From positions 1-36,900 of the forward strand of contig MKJX01000219.1 of assembly GCA_001942415.1 (NCBI GenBank): a stretch of DNA of 36,900 nt. The letters are read 5' to 3'. Of the stretch, positions 16,586 through 24,392 are shown piece by piece. The notes beneath the pieces were generated by a model. The model worked only from the letters and a program-made list of their open reading frames with translations, had not been told where the DNA came from and did not search any database. Position 1 is the stretch's first letter. Every line of letters starts with the position of its first letter. The position numbers and the translations under genes were made by a program. Origin of the DNA: Pseudonocardia sp. CNS-139 (lineage in GTDB: Bacteria; Actinomycetota; Actinomycetes; Mycobacteriales; Pseudonocardiaceae).

Positions 16586-17461
16586 GTGCCCGAGACCGTG
16601 CTCGTCGTCCTGCCCTCGCCCACGGTCGCCGACGCCCCGGCCGACCCCGTACGCGCGGACCCCGCCGTCCCGCTGCTGCGCGTCGACGACCTCGGCGTGA
16701 GCCGGGGCGACGGGATCTTCGAGACGGTCAACGCCGTGGGCGGGCACCCGCAGGCGCTCGGCGCGCACCTGGCCCGGTTCGCCCGCTCGGCCGCGATGCT
16801 CGACCTCCCCACCCCGGCGGCCGAGGTGTGGCGACGGGCCGTGCACGAGGCGGTCGCGGCGCACCCGCCCGTGCCGGAGCTGCTGGTCAAGCTCGTGATG
16901 ACCCGCGGTGTCGAGGGGTCCGGACGGTGCAGCGGGTGGGTGCTCGCGTTCCCGAACGCCGACGCGACGCGGGTCCGCACCGAGGGCGTCGCCGTGCTGA
17001 CGCTCGCCCGCGGCTACCCCGCCGACGTGATGACGACGGCGCCGTGGCTCCTGCAGGGGGCGAAGACGCTCTCGTACGCGCTCAACATGGCCGCGCTGCG
17101 GCACGCCCGCACGAAGGGCGCCGACGACGCGATCTTCGTGAGCAGCGAGGGGGAGGTGCTGGAGGCGCCCACGTCGAGCGTCGTCGCGCAGTTCGGCGAC
17201 CGGCTGGTCACCCCGCCCTGCGACCTCGGCATCCTGGAGGGCACCTGCCAGGGCCGCGTCTTCGCGTGGGCCCGCGGGCGCGGCCTGGCCACGGCGGTCG
17301 AGCGGCTGACCGTCGACGACCTGCACCGCGCCGGCTCGCTCTGGCTCTGCTCCAGCGGACGGTTGGCCACGCCCGTTCGCGAGCTGGACGGCGTGCCGCG
17401 CACGTGGGACGCCGCCCTGCACACCGAGGTGCTCGCCCACCTGCTCACGGTGCACGAGTAG
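16586..17461 (+). CDS. aminotransferase class IV, aminodeoxychorismate lyase-like
   Basis: 291 residues. Fold-type IV PLP enzyme: GVSRGDGIFETVNAVGG near residues 37-53, the PLP lysine K160 in LLQGAKTLSYALNM, and a conserved Glu in GEVLEAPTSSVV (near 190). C-terminal GILEGTCQGRVFAWA matches the phosphate-binding end. The RGDGIFET start and the length fit 4-amino-4-deoxychorismate lyase (PabC, folate synthesis) better than branched-chain aminotransferase, but the two are hard to separate by eye. It stands alone, without pabA or pabB. Start codon GTG, probably leaderless. Confidence 0.82.
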   Translation: MPETVLVVLPSPTVADAPADPVRADPAVPLLRVDDLGVSRGDGIFETVNAVGGHPQALGAHLARFARSAAMLDLPTPAAEVWRRAVHEAVAAHPPVPELLVKLVMTRGVEGSGRCSGWVLAFPNADATRVRTEGVAVLTLARGYPADVMTTAPWLLQGAKTLSYALNMAALRHARTKGADDAIFVSSEGEVLEAPTSSVVAQFGDRLVTPPCDLGILEGTCQGRVFAWARGRGLATAVERLTVDDLHRAGSLWLCSSGRLATPVRELDGVPRTWDAALHTEVLAHLLTVHE

Positions 17462-17510
17462 GCCGAACGGGCGTAACGGACATCCGGATCGATCCCCGGC
17501 ATTGCGCCGT

Positions 17511-17556
17511 CCAGGGGTGAGCGTTCGCTTCGGCCGAAGGTGATCGCCGCCCCTGG
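17511..17556 (+). promoter_or_regulatory. nested inverted repeats in the leader of the zinc peptidase gene
   Basis: CCAGGGG (17511-17517) pairs with CCCCTGG (17550-17556). Between them lies the perfect palindrome CTTCGGCCGAAG (17528-17539). It sits in the 141-base gap before the peptidase, so it may be a structured 5' leader, or a terminator for the aminotransferase. No U-run follows. Function unknown. Confidence 0.45.
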
Positions 17557-17602
17557 TAACAACTCCCTGGCAGGTGACGGGCGGCGACCAGGGGGACGAG
17601 CG

Positions 17603-18316
17603 ATGCGCAGGCGGTTCGCGGCGGTGCTGGGCAGGGCGGTGCTGTGCGGGGCGATGCTGGCGGTACTGGTCTCGCCTGCGCAGGCCGCGCAGCCGGCGCA
17701 GGCACCCGCTCAGGGGCCCGAGTGCGCGAGCCTCGAGAACTGCTACGGCTACCCGGAGATGCAGGCGTTCTACGACCAGATCATCGTGTGGGTCGACGAG
17801 TTCTCGCGGGCGTCGTACGCGAGCATGCCCAGCCCCGACTACGTCTACGTCGCCGCCGGCACGCGCACCACCACGGGCTGCGGCTCGGTGGCCGACTCGC
17901 TGGTGTACGCCTTCTGCGGCCTCGATGACACCGTCTACGTCGGGCAGGACCAGCTCTTCGAGTTCTACACGACACAGGGCGACGCGGCCGCCGCCGTCGG
18001 CATCGCGCACGAGTGGGGCCACCACGTGCAGTGGGTGGCCGGCATCCGGCCGGTCGACCGGCTCACGCTGATCACGCTGGAGAACCAGGCCGACTGCATC
18101 GCGGGCGCGTGGGTCGGCTTCGTCAACCAGCAGGGCCGGCTGGAGACCGACGACGTCGACGACATCAACGCGATCCTCGAGGTCATCGCGTCGGCCGAGG
18201 GCACCGCGCGCGACCACGGCACGCTCGCCGAACGCACCGCGAGCATGCAGCGCGGCTTCGACACCGGCCTCACCGGCTGCAACGCGTACTTCCCCGCGCA
18301 GCCGGTGCTCGCCTGA
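17603..18316 (+). CDS. secreted neutral zinc metallopeptidase (YpfJ/KPN_02809-like)
   Basis: 237 residues. ATG at 17603 follows a GGGGGAC ribosome site. Signal peptide: MRRR, hydrophobic core to about residue 24, cleavage near AQA-A at 28-29. HEWGH (136-140) supplies two zinc His; ENQADCIAGAW (160-170) supplies the third-ligand region and is the family signature. Four or more Cys in the mature part (C41, C47, C93, C105) suggest disulphides. Acts outside the membrane; substrate unknown. The stop lies nine bases from the end of the convergent doxX gene. Confidence 0.88.
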   Translation: MRRRFAAVLGRAVLCGAMLAVLVSPAQAAQPAQAPAQGPECASLENCYGYPEMQAFYDQIIVWVDEFSRASYASMPSPDYVYVAAGTRTTTGCGSVADSLVYAFCGLDDTVYVGQDQLFEFYTTQGDAAAAVGIAHEWGHHVQWVAGIRPVDRLTLITLENQADCIAGAWVGFVNQQGRLETDDVDDINAILEVIASAEGTARDHGTLAERTASMQRGFDTGLTGCNAYFPAQPVLA

Positions 18317-18325
18317 CCTGCACGG

Positions 18326-18685
18326 CTACCCCAGGAACGAGTACACCAGCGTCCCGATGCAGAGCAGGAACATCGCCGTCGCGTTGACGAACAGGTTGCG
18401 GCCGAGGTCGCGGGCCCGCACGTGCATCGCGATGGCGATCGCGAAGTAGGCCACCAGCGCGGCGCTCGTGACGAGCCCGAGCACCGGGACCCAGATCCCG
18501 CCGACGAGCCCGAGCGCGGCGGCGAACTTGACCGGCGGCATCAGCCACCACAGCCGCCGGGGCCACCCGACGTCCTCGAAGCACTGCGCGATGAACGGCA
18601 GCGGCCGCAGGCACATCAGGCCGTCGCCGAACGAGATGACGGCGAGCACCACGACGGGCCACACCGGATCCGGGAGCACGGTCAT
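18326..18685 (-). CDS. DoxX-like membrane protein
   Basis: 119 residues with four hydrophobic segments: VWPVVVLAVISFGDGLMCL, then WLMPPVKFAAALGLVGGIW, LVTSAALVAYFAIAIAMHV and FVNATAMFLLCIGTLVYSFL. This is the four-helix DoxX/DUF4267-type layout with a positively charged KFAAAL helix. I chose ATG at 18685, not 18697: the -10 TATGGT on the minus strand (18698-18693) covers the upstream ATG, leaving 18685 seven bases downstream. Expression is probably repressed by the divergent TetR regulator through the shared palindrome. Confidence 0.8.
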   Translation of the reverse strand: MTVLPDPVWPVVVLAVISFGDGLMCLRPLPFIAQCFEDVGWPRRLWWLMPPVKFAAALGLVGGIWVPVLGLVTSAALVAYFAIAIAMHVRARDLGRNLFVNATAMFLLCIGTLVYSFLG

Positions 18686-18691
18686 GGATCG

Positions 18692-18718
18692 GACCATACC
18701 AAACGGTATGGTATGGTC
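18692..18718. promoter_or_regulatory. TetR operator over two divergent -10 elements
   Basis: GACCATACC (18692-18700) and GGTATGGTC (18710-18718) are perfect 9-bp inverted arms with a 9-base spacer. Inside, CCATACC-AAAC-GGTATGG (18694-18711) is a second overlapping palindrome. TATGGT appears as -10 on the plus strand (18712-18717, six bases before the tetR GTG) and on the minus strand (18698-18693, seven bases before the doxX ATG). A repressor bound here would block both promoters at once. Confidence 0.75.
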
Positions 18719-18723
18719 GCGGC

Positions 18724-19266
18724 GTGTCGACGCGTGATCTGTGGCTCGGCGAGGGCGTGGCCGTGCTCACCCAGGAGGGCCCCGGCGGCGTCCGCATCGA
18801 CCGGCTCGCCGCCCGCCTCGGGCTGACGAAGGGCTCGTTCCACCACCACTTCGCCGGGATCGACGGCTACCGCGAGGCGCTGCTGGCCCGCGTCGAACGG
18901 GCGCAGACCGACGTGCTCGACGCGGCCGCGGGCGAGCTCGCCGGCCTCCCGCCCGCCGACGCCCTGCGCTCGCTCCCCGCCCGCCTCGACGACCTGTTCG
19001 ACGCCGACCTCGACCGCGCCCTGCGCGCATGGGCCATCGGCGACCCGGCCGCGCGCGGGGTGCAGGAGCGGGTCGACGCGGCCCGGCTGGCGTTCGTCCA
19101 GGAGCTGTGGCGCCGGGTCGCGGGCGACAACCCCCGCGCCCGGACTGCCGCCCTGCTCCCCCACCTGCTGCTGATCGGCGCCAACGCCGCCCGCCCGCCC
19201 CTCGACGACGCCGACCGCCGTGCCGTCTTCGACCTGCTGGCCGAGCTGATCCCCCACGTGCGCTGA
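18724..19266 (+). CDS. TetR/AcrR-family transcriptional regulator
   Basis: 180 residues from the GTG at 18724. HTH at about residues 10-46: VRIDRLAARLGLTKGSFHHHF then GIDGYREAL, typical of TetR. The rest is a helical ligand-binding domain, without a recognisable ligand family. It is divergent from a DoxX-like gene, and the operator palindrome lies between them, so it most likely represses itself and doxX. No ribosome site; the mRNA appears leaderless. Confidence 0.9.
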   Translation: MSTRDLWLGEGVAVLTQEGPGGVRIDRLAARLGLTKGSFHHHFAGIDGYREALLARVERAQTDVLDAAAGELAGLPPADALRSLPARLDDLFDADLDRALRAWAIGDPAARGVQERVDAARLAFVQELWRRVAGDNPRARTAALLPHLLLIGANAARPPLDDADRRAVFDLLAELIPHVR

Positions 19267-19282
19267 CGCCCGCCCTCAAGAC

Positions 19283-19387
19283 CGCATTCTGGCTCCACAG
19301 TGCAGTCTGAGGCGCCCCCAAAAGTGCATTCTGGCTCCACAATGCACGGTGGGGTGGCCAGAAAGTGCATTCTGGCTCCATAACGCG
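19283..19387. repeat. three direct copies of a 22-bp hairpin unit
   Basis: A unit with core CATTCTGGCTCCA occurs at about 19283-19304, 19324-19347 and 19366-19387, spaced 41-42 bases. The middle copy has perfect arms GTGCATT and AATGCAC around ten bases; the outer two are imperfect. A competing hairpin, GCCAGAA (19357-19363) with TTCTGGC (19370-19376), can form across the third copy. It fills the 148-base gap between tetR and the next gene. This could be a transcription terminator cluster or a REP-like intergenic repeat. Confidence 0.8.
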
Positions 19388-19414
19388 GGGGGTCTACGGC
19401 ACAATGCGGCGGGC

Positions 19415-20206
19415 GTGACCACCGTCCGCATCACCCACGTCGGCGGGCCGACGGCCCTGGTCGAGGCGGCCGGGTGGCGGCTGCTCACCGACCCGACGTT
19501 CGACGGTCCCGGCCGGCGCTACGCGTTCGGCTGGGGCACGTCGTCGCGCAAGCTGACCGGGCCGGCGCTGATGGCCGAGGAGGTCGGGCCGATCGACGCG
19601 GTGCTGCTCAGCCACGACCACCACGCCGACAACCTCGACGACGCCGGGCGTGCGCTGCTGTGGGAGGCGGGCACGGTCGTGACGACGGAGCCGGGCGCGC
19701 TGCGGCTCGGCGGCGGCGTGCGCGGGCTCGCCCCGTGGGCCACGACGACGCTCACCGCACCGGGCCGGCCGGACCTGGTGATCACGGCCACCCCGTGCCG
19801 GCACGGGCCGCCGCTCAGCCGGCCGGTCGTCGGCACGGTGGTCGGGTTCGCGCTGCGCTGGGAGGGCCAGGAGCACGGCGTGCTGTGGATGTCCGGCGAC
19901 ACCGTCCTCTACCCGGGCGTCCGGCAGGTCGCGGACCGGTTCGACGTCAGCGTGGCGCTGCTGCACCTGGGCGCGGTCAGGTTCCCGGTGACGGGCCCGC
20001 TGCACTACTCGCTGACCGCCCGGGACGCGGTGGAGCTGTGCCGGGCGGTGCGGCCGCGGACGGTGGTCCCGGTGCACTACGAGGGCTGGTCGCACTTCTC
20101 GCAGGGCCGCGGCGACGTCGAACGCGAGCTCGTCGCGACCGGTGCGGACGTCCGGCCGGCGGTGCGGTGGCTGACGCCGGGCAGCCCGGCCGAGGTCCCG
20201 GTCTGA
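19415..20206 (+). CDS. MBL-fold metallo-hydrolase (UlaG-like)
   Basis: 263 residues from the GTG at 19415; the longer frame upstream runs through the hairpin repeats and is unlikely. Metal motif LLSHDHHADNLD at about residues 65-76 (H-x-H-x-D-x type), a further His in RHGPP, the Asp in MSGDTVL, and the final VPVHYEGW His. The N-terminal ITHVGGPTALVEAAGWRLLTDPTFDGPG is typical of the UlaG/YycJ-like branch. Substrate unknown; many are lactonases or phosphodiesterases of the cytoplasm. Confidence 0.85.
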   Translation: MTTVRITHVGGPTALVEAAGWRLLTDPTFDGPGRRYAFGWGTSSRKLTGPALMAEEVGPIDAVLLSHDHHADNLDDAGRALLWEAGTVVTTEPGALRLGGGVRGLAPWATTTLTAPGRPDLVITATPCRHGPPLSRPVVGTVVGFALRWEGQEHGVLWMSGDTVLYPGVRQVADRFDVSVALLHLGAVRFPVTGPLHYSLTARDAVELCRAVRPRTVVPVHYEGWSHFSQGRGDVERELVATGADVRPAVRWLTPGSPAEVPV

Positions 20207-20264
20207 CCTCTGGAGCTGGGCTATATTCGACGGCGATCGCCTCAGGGGCGAAGGAGGCGGCCGT

Positions 20265-21833
20265 CATCGACATCCTCGGCAACCCGGTGTCCGGAGCGTC
20301 GGTCCTGGCGGCGACCTTCCTCGCGATGGGCGCGCTCGCCTGGCGCAAGCACCCGCGCGGCCGGGTCGGGCCGCTGGCCGTGGCCGTCGGCGCGCTGCTC
20401 CTGCTGGCCTCGCTGGCGCTGCCGGTGCACCCCGTGGTGGAACGCCTGCTCGCCGCGGGCTGGACGGCCGTGCTGATCCACCTCGTCGCCGCGCTGCCCA
20501 CCGGTCGGATGGGCTCGCCGCTGCTGCGCACGGTGGTCGCGCTCGCCTACGCCAACACGCTCCTGCTGCTCACGCCGCTCCTGGAGGGCGGGCCGCCGGA
20601 CTCCTTGGTGGTCGACGCCGGGCTCTTCGTGGCGATCGTGCTCGGCGCGCTGGTCACGGCCCTGCAGTGGGTGCGCTGGCGGCGCACGAGCGTGCCGGGC
20701 CGCCGCTCACTCACGCCCGTGCTGGCCGCGGCCGCGGTGATGGTCGTGCTGCTCTCGCCGGCAACCCGCTGTGGACGCCCGACGGCGCGCTGCTGGACGT
20801 CGGCGGGCTCAAGCTGGGCCTGGTCGCGGTGCCGCTCGCCTACCTCGCGCACGAGCTGCGCGCCCGGCTCGAACGCGGCGGGGTGGCCGAGCTGGTCGTC
20901 CAGCTCGGCAGCACGCCCGCGCCGGCCGGCCTGGAACCGGCGCTGGCCAAGGCGCTGCACGACCCGACGCTCACCGTGGGCTACTGGGTGGCCGAGGCCG
21001 GCGAGTACGTCGACGCGGACGGGCGCACGGTGGTCCCGCCGGACGGGCCGGCGCGGGTGGCGACCCGGGTGGACCGCGGCGGCGAACGGGTCGCGCTGCT
21101 CATGCACGACCCGGTGCTGCTGGAGGAGCCGACGCTGATCGAGGCCGCGTGCACCGCCGCGGCGCTCGCGCTGCGGAACGAGCGGCTCACCGCGGACCTG
21201 CGGGCCCGGCTGCTGCAGCTGGACGAGTCGCGCCGGCACGTGCTGCAGGCCGCCGAGGCCGAGCGCCGGCGGCTGGAGCGCGACCTGCACGACGGCGTGC
21301 AGCAGCGGCTGCTGTCGATCCCGATGACGCTGAGCGTGGCGGAGTCGGCGCTGGCCGACCGGCCCGCGACGGCCCGATCGCTGATCGCGGAGGCCAAGGA
21401 CATGTCGCTCGCCGTGCTGGACGAGCTGCGCGCCCTCTCCCAGGGCATCCACCCCACGATCCTCACCGAGCGCGGGCTGGAGGGGGCGGTGCGGGAGCTG
21501 GCGCTGGTCGCGCCGGTCCCGGTGGAGCTGAGCGTCGCGCTGCCGCGGCGGCCGTCGGCGGAGATCGAGACCACCGCGTACTTCGTCGTGGCCGAGGCGC
21601 TGGCCAACGTCACCAAGCACGCCGACGCGCGGCACGCGGCCGTCCGGATCGAGCAGGACGGCGGGCGGCTCGTCGTCGAGGTCGCCGACGACGGGCGCGG
21701 CGGCGCCGACCCGGCCGGGTCGGGGCTGCGCGGGCTGGCCACCCGGGCCGCCGACAACGGCGGGACGTTCCGGGTGACGAGCCCCGCGGGCGGCGGCACC
21801 AGGGTGCGGGCGGAGCTGCCGTGCGAGTGGTGA
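20265..21833 (+). CDS. sensor histidine kinase, HisKA_3 type (frameshift near 20760; start uncertain)
   Basis: About 522 residues. Five or six membrane helices in the first 185 residues, a GAF-like region (roughly residues 215-325), then the DHp helix with the phospho-acceptor His in ERDLHDGVQQRL, and a HATPase domain with VADDGRGG and GSGLRGLATRA. One base is missing near 20755-20762: VMVVLL continues in another frame as AGNPLWTPDGALLD. The start is unclear. AAGGAGG at 20251-20257 has no ATG/GTG behind it in frame; ATC at 20265 lies at the ideal distance, and the first GTG is at 20287. It forms a pair with the response regulator that overlaps its 3' end. Confidence 0.8.
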   Translation, partial: HRHPRQPGVRSVGPGGDLPRDGRARLAQAPARPGRAAGRGRRRAAPAGLAGAAGAPRGGTPARRGLDGRADPPRRRAAHRSDGLAAAAHGGRARLRQHAPAAHAAPGGRAAGLLGGRRRALRGDRARRAGHGPAVGALAAHERAGPPLTHARAGRGRGDGRAALAGNPLWTPDGALLDVGGLKLGLVAVPLAYLAHELRARLERGGVAELVVQLGSTPAPAGLEPALAKALHDPTLTVGYWVAEAGEYVDADGRTVVPPDGPARVATRVDRGGERVALLMHDPVLLEEPTLIEAACTAAALALRNERLTADLRARLLQLDESRRHVLQAAEAERRRLERDLHDGVQQRLLSIPMTLSVAESALADRPATARSLIAEAKDMSLAVLDELRALSQGIHPTILTERGLEGAVRELALVAPVPVELSVALPRRPSAEIETTAYFVVAEALANVTKHADARHAAVRIEQDGGRLVVEVADDGRGGADPAGSGLRGLATRAADNGGTFRVTSPAGGGTRVRAELPCEW

Positions 21834-22468
21834 TCGCCGAGGACAACGTGCTGCTGCGGGAGGGGCTCGCCCGGCTGCTGGCGGACGCGGCGGTCACCGT
21901 CGAGTCGGCCGTCGAGGACGCGGACGCGCTGCTCGCGGCCGTCGGCCGGCACCGGCCGGACGTCGCGATCGTCGACATCCGGCTGCCGCCCACCCGCACC
22001 GACGAGGGGCTGCGCGCGGCGCGCGACATCCGTCGCCGCCATCCCGGCACCGGTGTGCTGGTGCTCTCCCAGTACGTGCGGGTCAGCTACACCGTCGAGC
22101 TGCTCGACGGCGGCGCGACCGGGGTGGGCTACCTGCTGAAGGACCGCGTCACCGACATCGCCGAGTTCACCGAGGCCGTCCGGCGGGTGGGCAGCGGCGG
22201 GTCGGCGTTCGACCCGATCGTGATCAACCAGCTCGTGCAGCGCCGGGCCGGCGACGACGACCCGCTGCGCGCGCTCAGCGACCGGGAGCGGGCCGTGCTC
22301 GGGCTGATGGCGGAGGGCCGCACCAACCAGGCCATCGCCGACCGGCTGGCCATCGCCGAGCGGACCGTCGAGAAGCACTGCACGAGCATCTTCGCCAAGC
22401 TCGGGCTGGCCGCGGACCCCGACGACCACCGCCGGGTGCTCGCGGTGCTGCGCTACCTCAACGCGTGA
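21821..22468 (+). CDS. LuxR/NarL-family response regulator
   Basis: 215 residues from the GTG at 21821, overlapping the kinase gene by 13 bases. Receiver domain 1-120: acidic pocket AED near 6-8, phospho-acceptor D52 in IVDIRLPP, Lys in YLLKDRV near 104. C-terminal LuxR HTH (about 150-205): LSDRERAVLGLMAEGRTNQA and IAERTVEKHCTSIFAKLGL. It should be phosphorylated by the preceding kinase and bind promoters as a dimer. The downstream operon at 22580 may be a target, by position only. Confidence 0.93.
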   Translation: MRVVIAEDNVLLREGLARLLADAAVTVESAVEDADALLAAVGRHRPDVAIVDIRLPPTRTDEGLRAARDIRRRHPGTGVLVLSQYVRVSYTVELLDGGATGVGYLLKDRVTDIAEFTEAVRRVGSGGSAFDPIVINQLVQRRAGDDDPLRALSDRERAVLGLMAEGRTNQAIADRLAIAERTVEKHCTSIFAKLGLAADPDDHRRVLAVLRYLNA

Positions 22469-22484
22469 CCCCCGACGAACCGAG

Positions 22485-22500
22485 GTGCGGGTAACCGCAC
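22485..22500. terminator. short hairpin after the response regulator gene
   Basis: GTGCGG, loop GTAA, CCGCAC: a perfect 6-bp GC-rich stem 17 bases after the stop at 22468. No U-run follows. It may terminate the two-component operon or be an operator in the 111-base gap before 22580. Confidence 0.4.
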
Positions 22501-22579
22501 CCGAGGGGTACGGCTCCCCGTCCCGGGCCTGGGAGTCCACGCGCTGTGCGGGCGGGCGCCGCCGGGCCACGGTGATCAC

Positions 22580-23980
22580 GTGCGGTTCGGGACCAGGACA
22601 ACGCGGGGGCTCGTGGTGGCGACGGCCGTCGTGGCCGGCCTGCTCGCCGGTGCGGCGCCGGCGTCCGCGCACGGCGGCGTGGTGGGCGCCGACCTGCGGA
22701 TCGCGGCCTCGCTGGGCGACCGCGAGCTGACGGTCGTGATCCGCCGGGTCGGGCAGGTGCCGGGCCCGCTGCGGGTCGACGTCGTCAACCACGCGGAGAG
22801 CCCCGGCGGGGTGCTGCGCATCGGCGCGGCGCCGTGGGGCGGCGCGCCCGCCGGCAACGAGACCGACGTCCGGCTGACCGACGGCGGCGGGTTCGCCGGC
22901 GGGGTGCTGCAGGTCGACCGCGCGGGCAGCTGGGAGCTGTCGGTCGCGGACGGCCGGGAGACCGCACGCCTGCCGTTCGTGGTGCCGCAGGACGTCATGG
23001 CGCCGTGGGAGTGGACGGTGAGCGGCGGGTACACGGCCGCGGGCACGCTCCTGCTGGCGGCGCTGGCCGCGGCGGCGTTCGGGCGCCGGGCGTGGCCGCC
23101 GACGGCGCTGGGCGCCGGCGCCGTGGCCGCCGTGGTCGTCGCGACCACCGCCGCGCTGCTGTCCGCGGGCATCCCGGAGCCGGAGACCGACCCCCTGACC
23201 GGGCTCCCCGGACCCGCCCGCCCGGTCGCCGCCCCGGTCGCGCCGCCGCACGTCAACCTGCTCGCGTCCGCCGAGCTGACCGCCGGACGGCGCGGGCCCG
23301 TCGACCTGCGCCTGGTGGACGGCGCGACCGGCCGCCCCGCCGACGACCTCGTCGTGCACCACGACGCGCTGCTGCACCTGATGGTGCTCGGCCCGGGCGG
23401 GCAGTTCGCCCACGTGCACCCCGTCCGGCTCGGCCCCGGCCACTACCGGGTGTGGCTGACCCCGGCCGCGGGCGGCACGCACCGGCTCTTCGCCGAGATC
23501 GAGCGCCGCGGCGGCGGTGTGCAGGTGGTGTCCGCCGCCGTCGCGGCATCCGGACCAGCGGTCGCCGGGGTGGACTCCGGTGCCCCCGGCCCCGGCGACC
23601 GTATCCTCGCCGACGGCACGGCCGCGCACGTGCAGGCGACCGGCCTGGTGGCCGGCGAGCCGACCGTGCTGGGGATCGAGCTGAGCCGGGACGGGCGGCC
23701 CGTGCGCGACCTGCAGCCGTGGCTCGGGATGGCCGGGCACCTGGTCACCACCGGCCCGGACGGCGGCGTCGGGCACGTGCACGCGCTGCCTGTCGGGGCC
23801 ATGGGCAGCGGGAACGCGCCGGACGAGAGCGTCGCGACCGGCGGGCCGCGCGTCGAGTTCGTCTACACCTTCGCGACGCCGGGCCGGCACCGGCTGTGGT
23901 TCCAGGTCGAGCGCGACTACCGGGTGCTCACGGTGCCCGTCGACGTCGACGTCGCCGCGGGACCGGAGGCCGGCTCGTGA
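22580..23980 (+). CDS. secreted/membrane protein with two HVH(P) metal-type domains
   Basis: 466 residues from the GTG at 22580. Signal peptide about 1-31 with cleavage expected after PASA, which would leave an N-terminal His (HGG), as in CopC-like copper proteins. A beta domain follows, then two helices (about residues 150-198). The C-terminal half has two similar segments: HLMVLGPGGQFAHVHPVRLG with HYRVWLTPAAGGTHRLFAEI, and MAGHLVTTGPDGGVGHVHAL with TFATPGRHRLWFQV. Such segments are known from YtkA/heavy-metal-type envelope proteins. I infer copper or another metal in the cell envelope; no specific enzyme is indicated. GTGA overlap with the next gene. Confidence 0.65.
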   Translation: MRFGTRTTRGLVVATAVVAGLLAGAAPASAHGGVVGADLRIAASLGDRELTVVIRRVGQVPGPLRVDVVNHAESPGGVLRIGAAPWGGAPAGNETDVRLTDGGGFAGGVLQVDRAGSWELSVADGRETARLPFVVPQDVMAPWEWTVSGGYTAAGTLLLAALAAAAFGRRAWPPTALGAGAVAAVVVATTAALLSAGIPEPETDPLTGLPGPARPVAAPVAPPHVNLLASAELTAGRRGPVDLRLVDGATGRPADDLVVHHDALLHLMVLGPGGQFAHVHPVRLGPGHYRVWLTPAAGGTHRLFAEIERRGGGVQVVSAAVAASGPAVAGVDSGAPGPGDRILADGTAAHVQATGLVAGEPTVLGIELSRDGRPVRDLQPWLGMAGHLVTTGPDGGVGHVHALPVGAMGSGNAPDESVATGGPRVEFVYTFATPGRHRLWFQVERDYRVLTVPVDVDVAAGPEAGS

Positions 23981-24372
23981 CCGTCCGGGCCCGCTGGAGC
24001 CTCGCCGCCGTCGCGCTCGCCGCCGTCGCCGCGGTGGTGCTGCTGCTCTGGCCGCGCCCGCCCGCCGGGGTGGACGCCGTCGCCGGAGCCGGGCCGTACC
24101 AGGTGCGGCTGCTGGTCGCGGCGCCGTCCGTGGGCGCCCGGGACGTGCTCGTCGAGGTGACCGGCCCGCCCGCCGAACGGGTGGTGGTCGCCCCGGTGAT
24201 GTCCGCGATGGGCCACGCGAGCGTCCCGGTCACCGCAGCCGCGACGGCGCCGGGGCGCTACCGCGCGGTGGGCGTCGAGCTGTTCATGGCCGGGCGCTGG
24301 GACGTCGCGGTGGTGGTGCACGGCGCGGGCGGACCGGCCGAGGCCGTGTTCCCCGTGGTCGTCGGACCGTGA
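23977..24372 (+). CDS. FixH/YtkA-like membrane-anchored protein
   Basis: 131 residues. GTG overlapping the upstream stop. N-terminal anchor helix (about residues 6-25), then one beta-sandwich outside: YQVRLLVAAPSVGARDVLVE, APVMSAMGHASVPVTAAA and a final GRWDVAVVVHGAGGPAEAVF. The M-x-x-M-G-H segment with PG-x-Y-R is the YtkA/FixH signature and may bind copper. Works with the flanking envelope proteins of the same operon. Confidence 0.7.
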   Translation: MTVRARWSLAAVALAAVAAVVLLLWPRPPAGVDAVAGAGPYQVRLLVAAPSVGARDVLVEVTGPPAERVVVAPVMSAMGHASVPVTAAATAPGRYRAVGVELFMAGRWDVAVVVHGAGGPAEAVFPVVVGP

Positions 24373-24392
24373 ATCGAGGAAAGGGAATCGTC

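Noticed and set aside
20981..23890. A minus-strand open frame of about 970 codons opposite the two-component system
   Set aside because: Composition typical of antisense reading of GC-rich genes; no domain seen, and plus-strand genes explain it.
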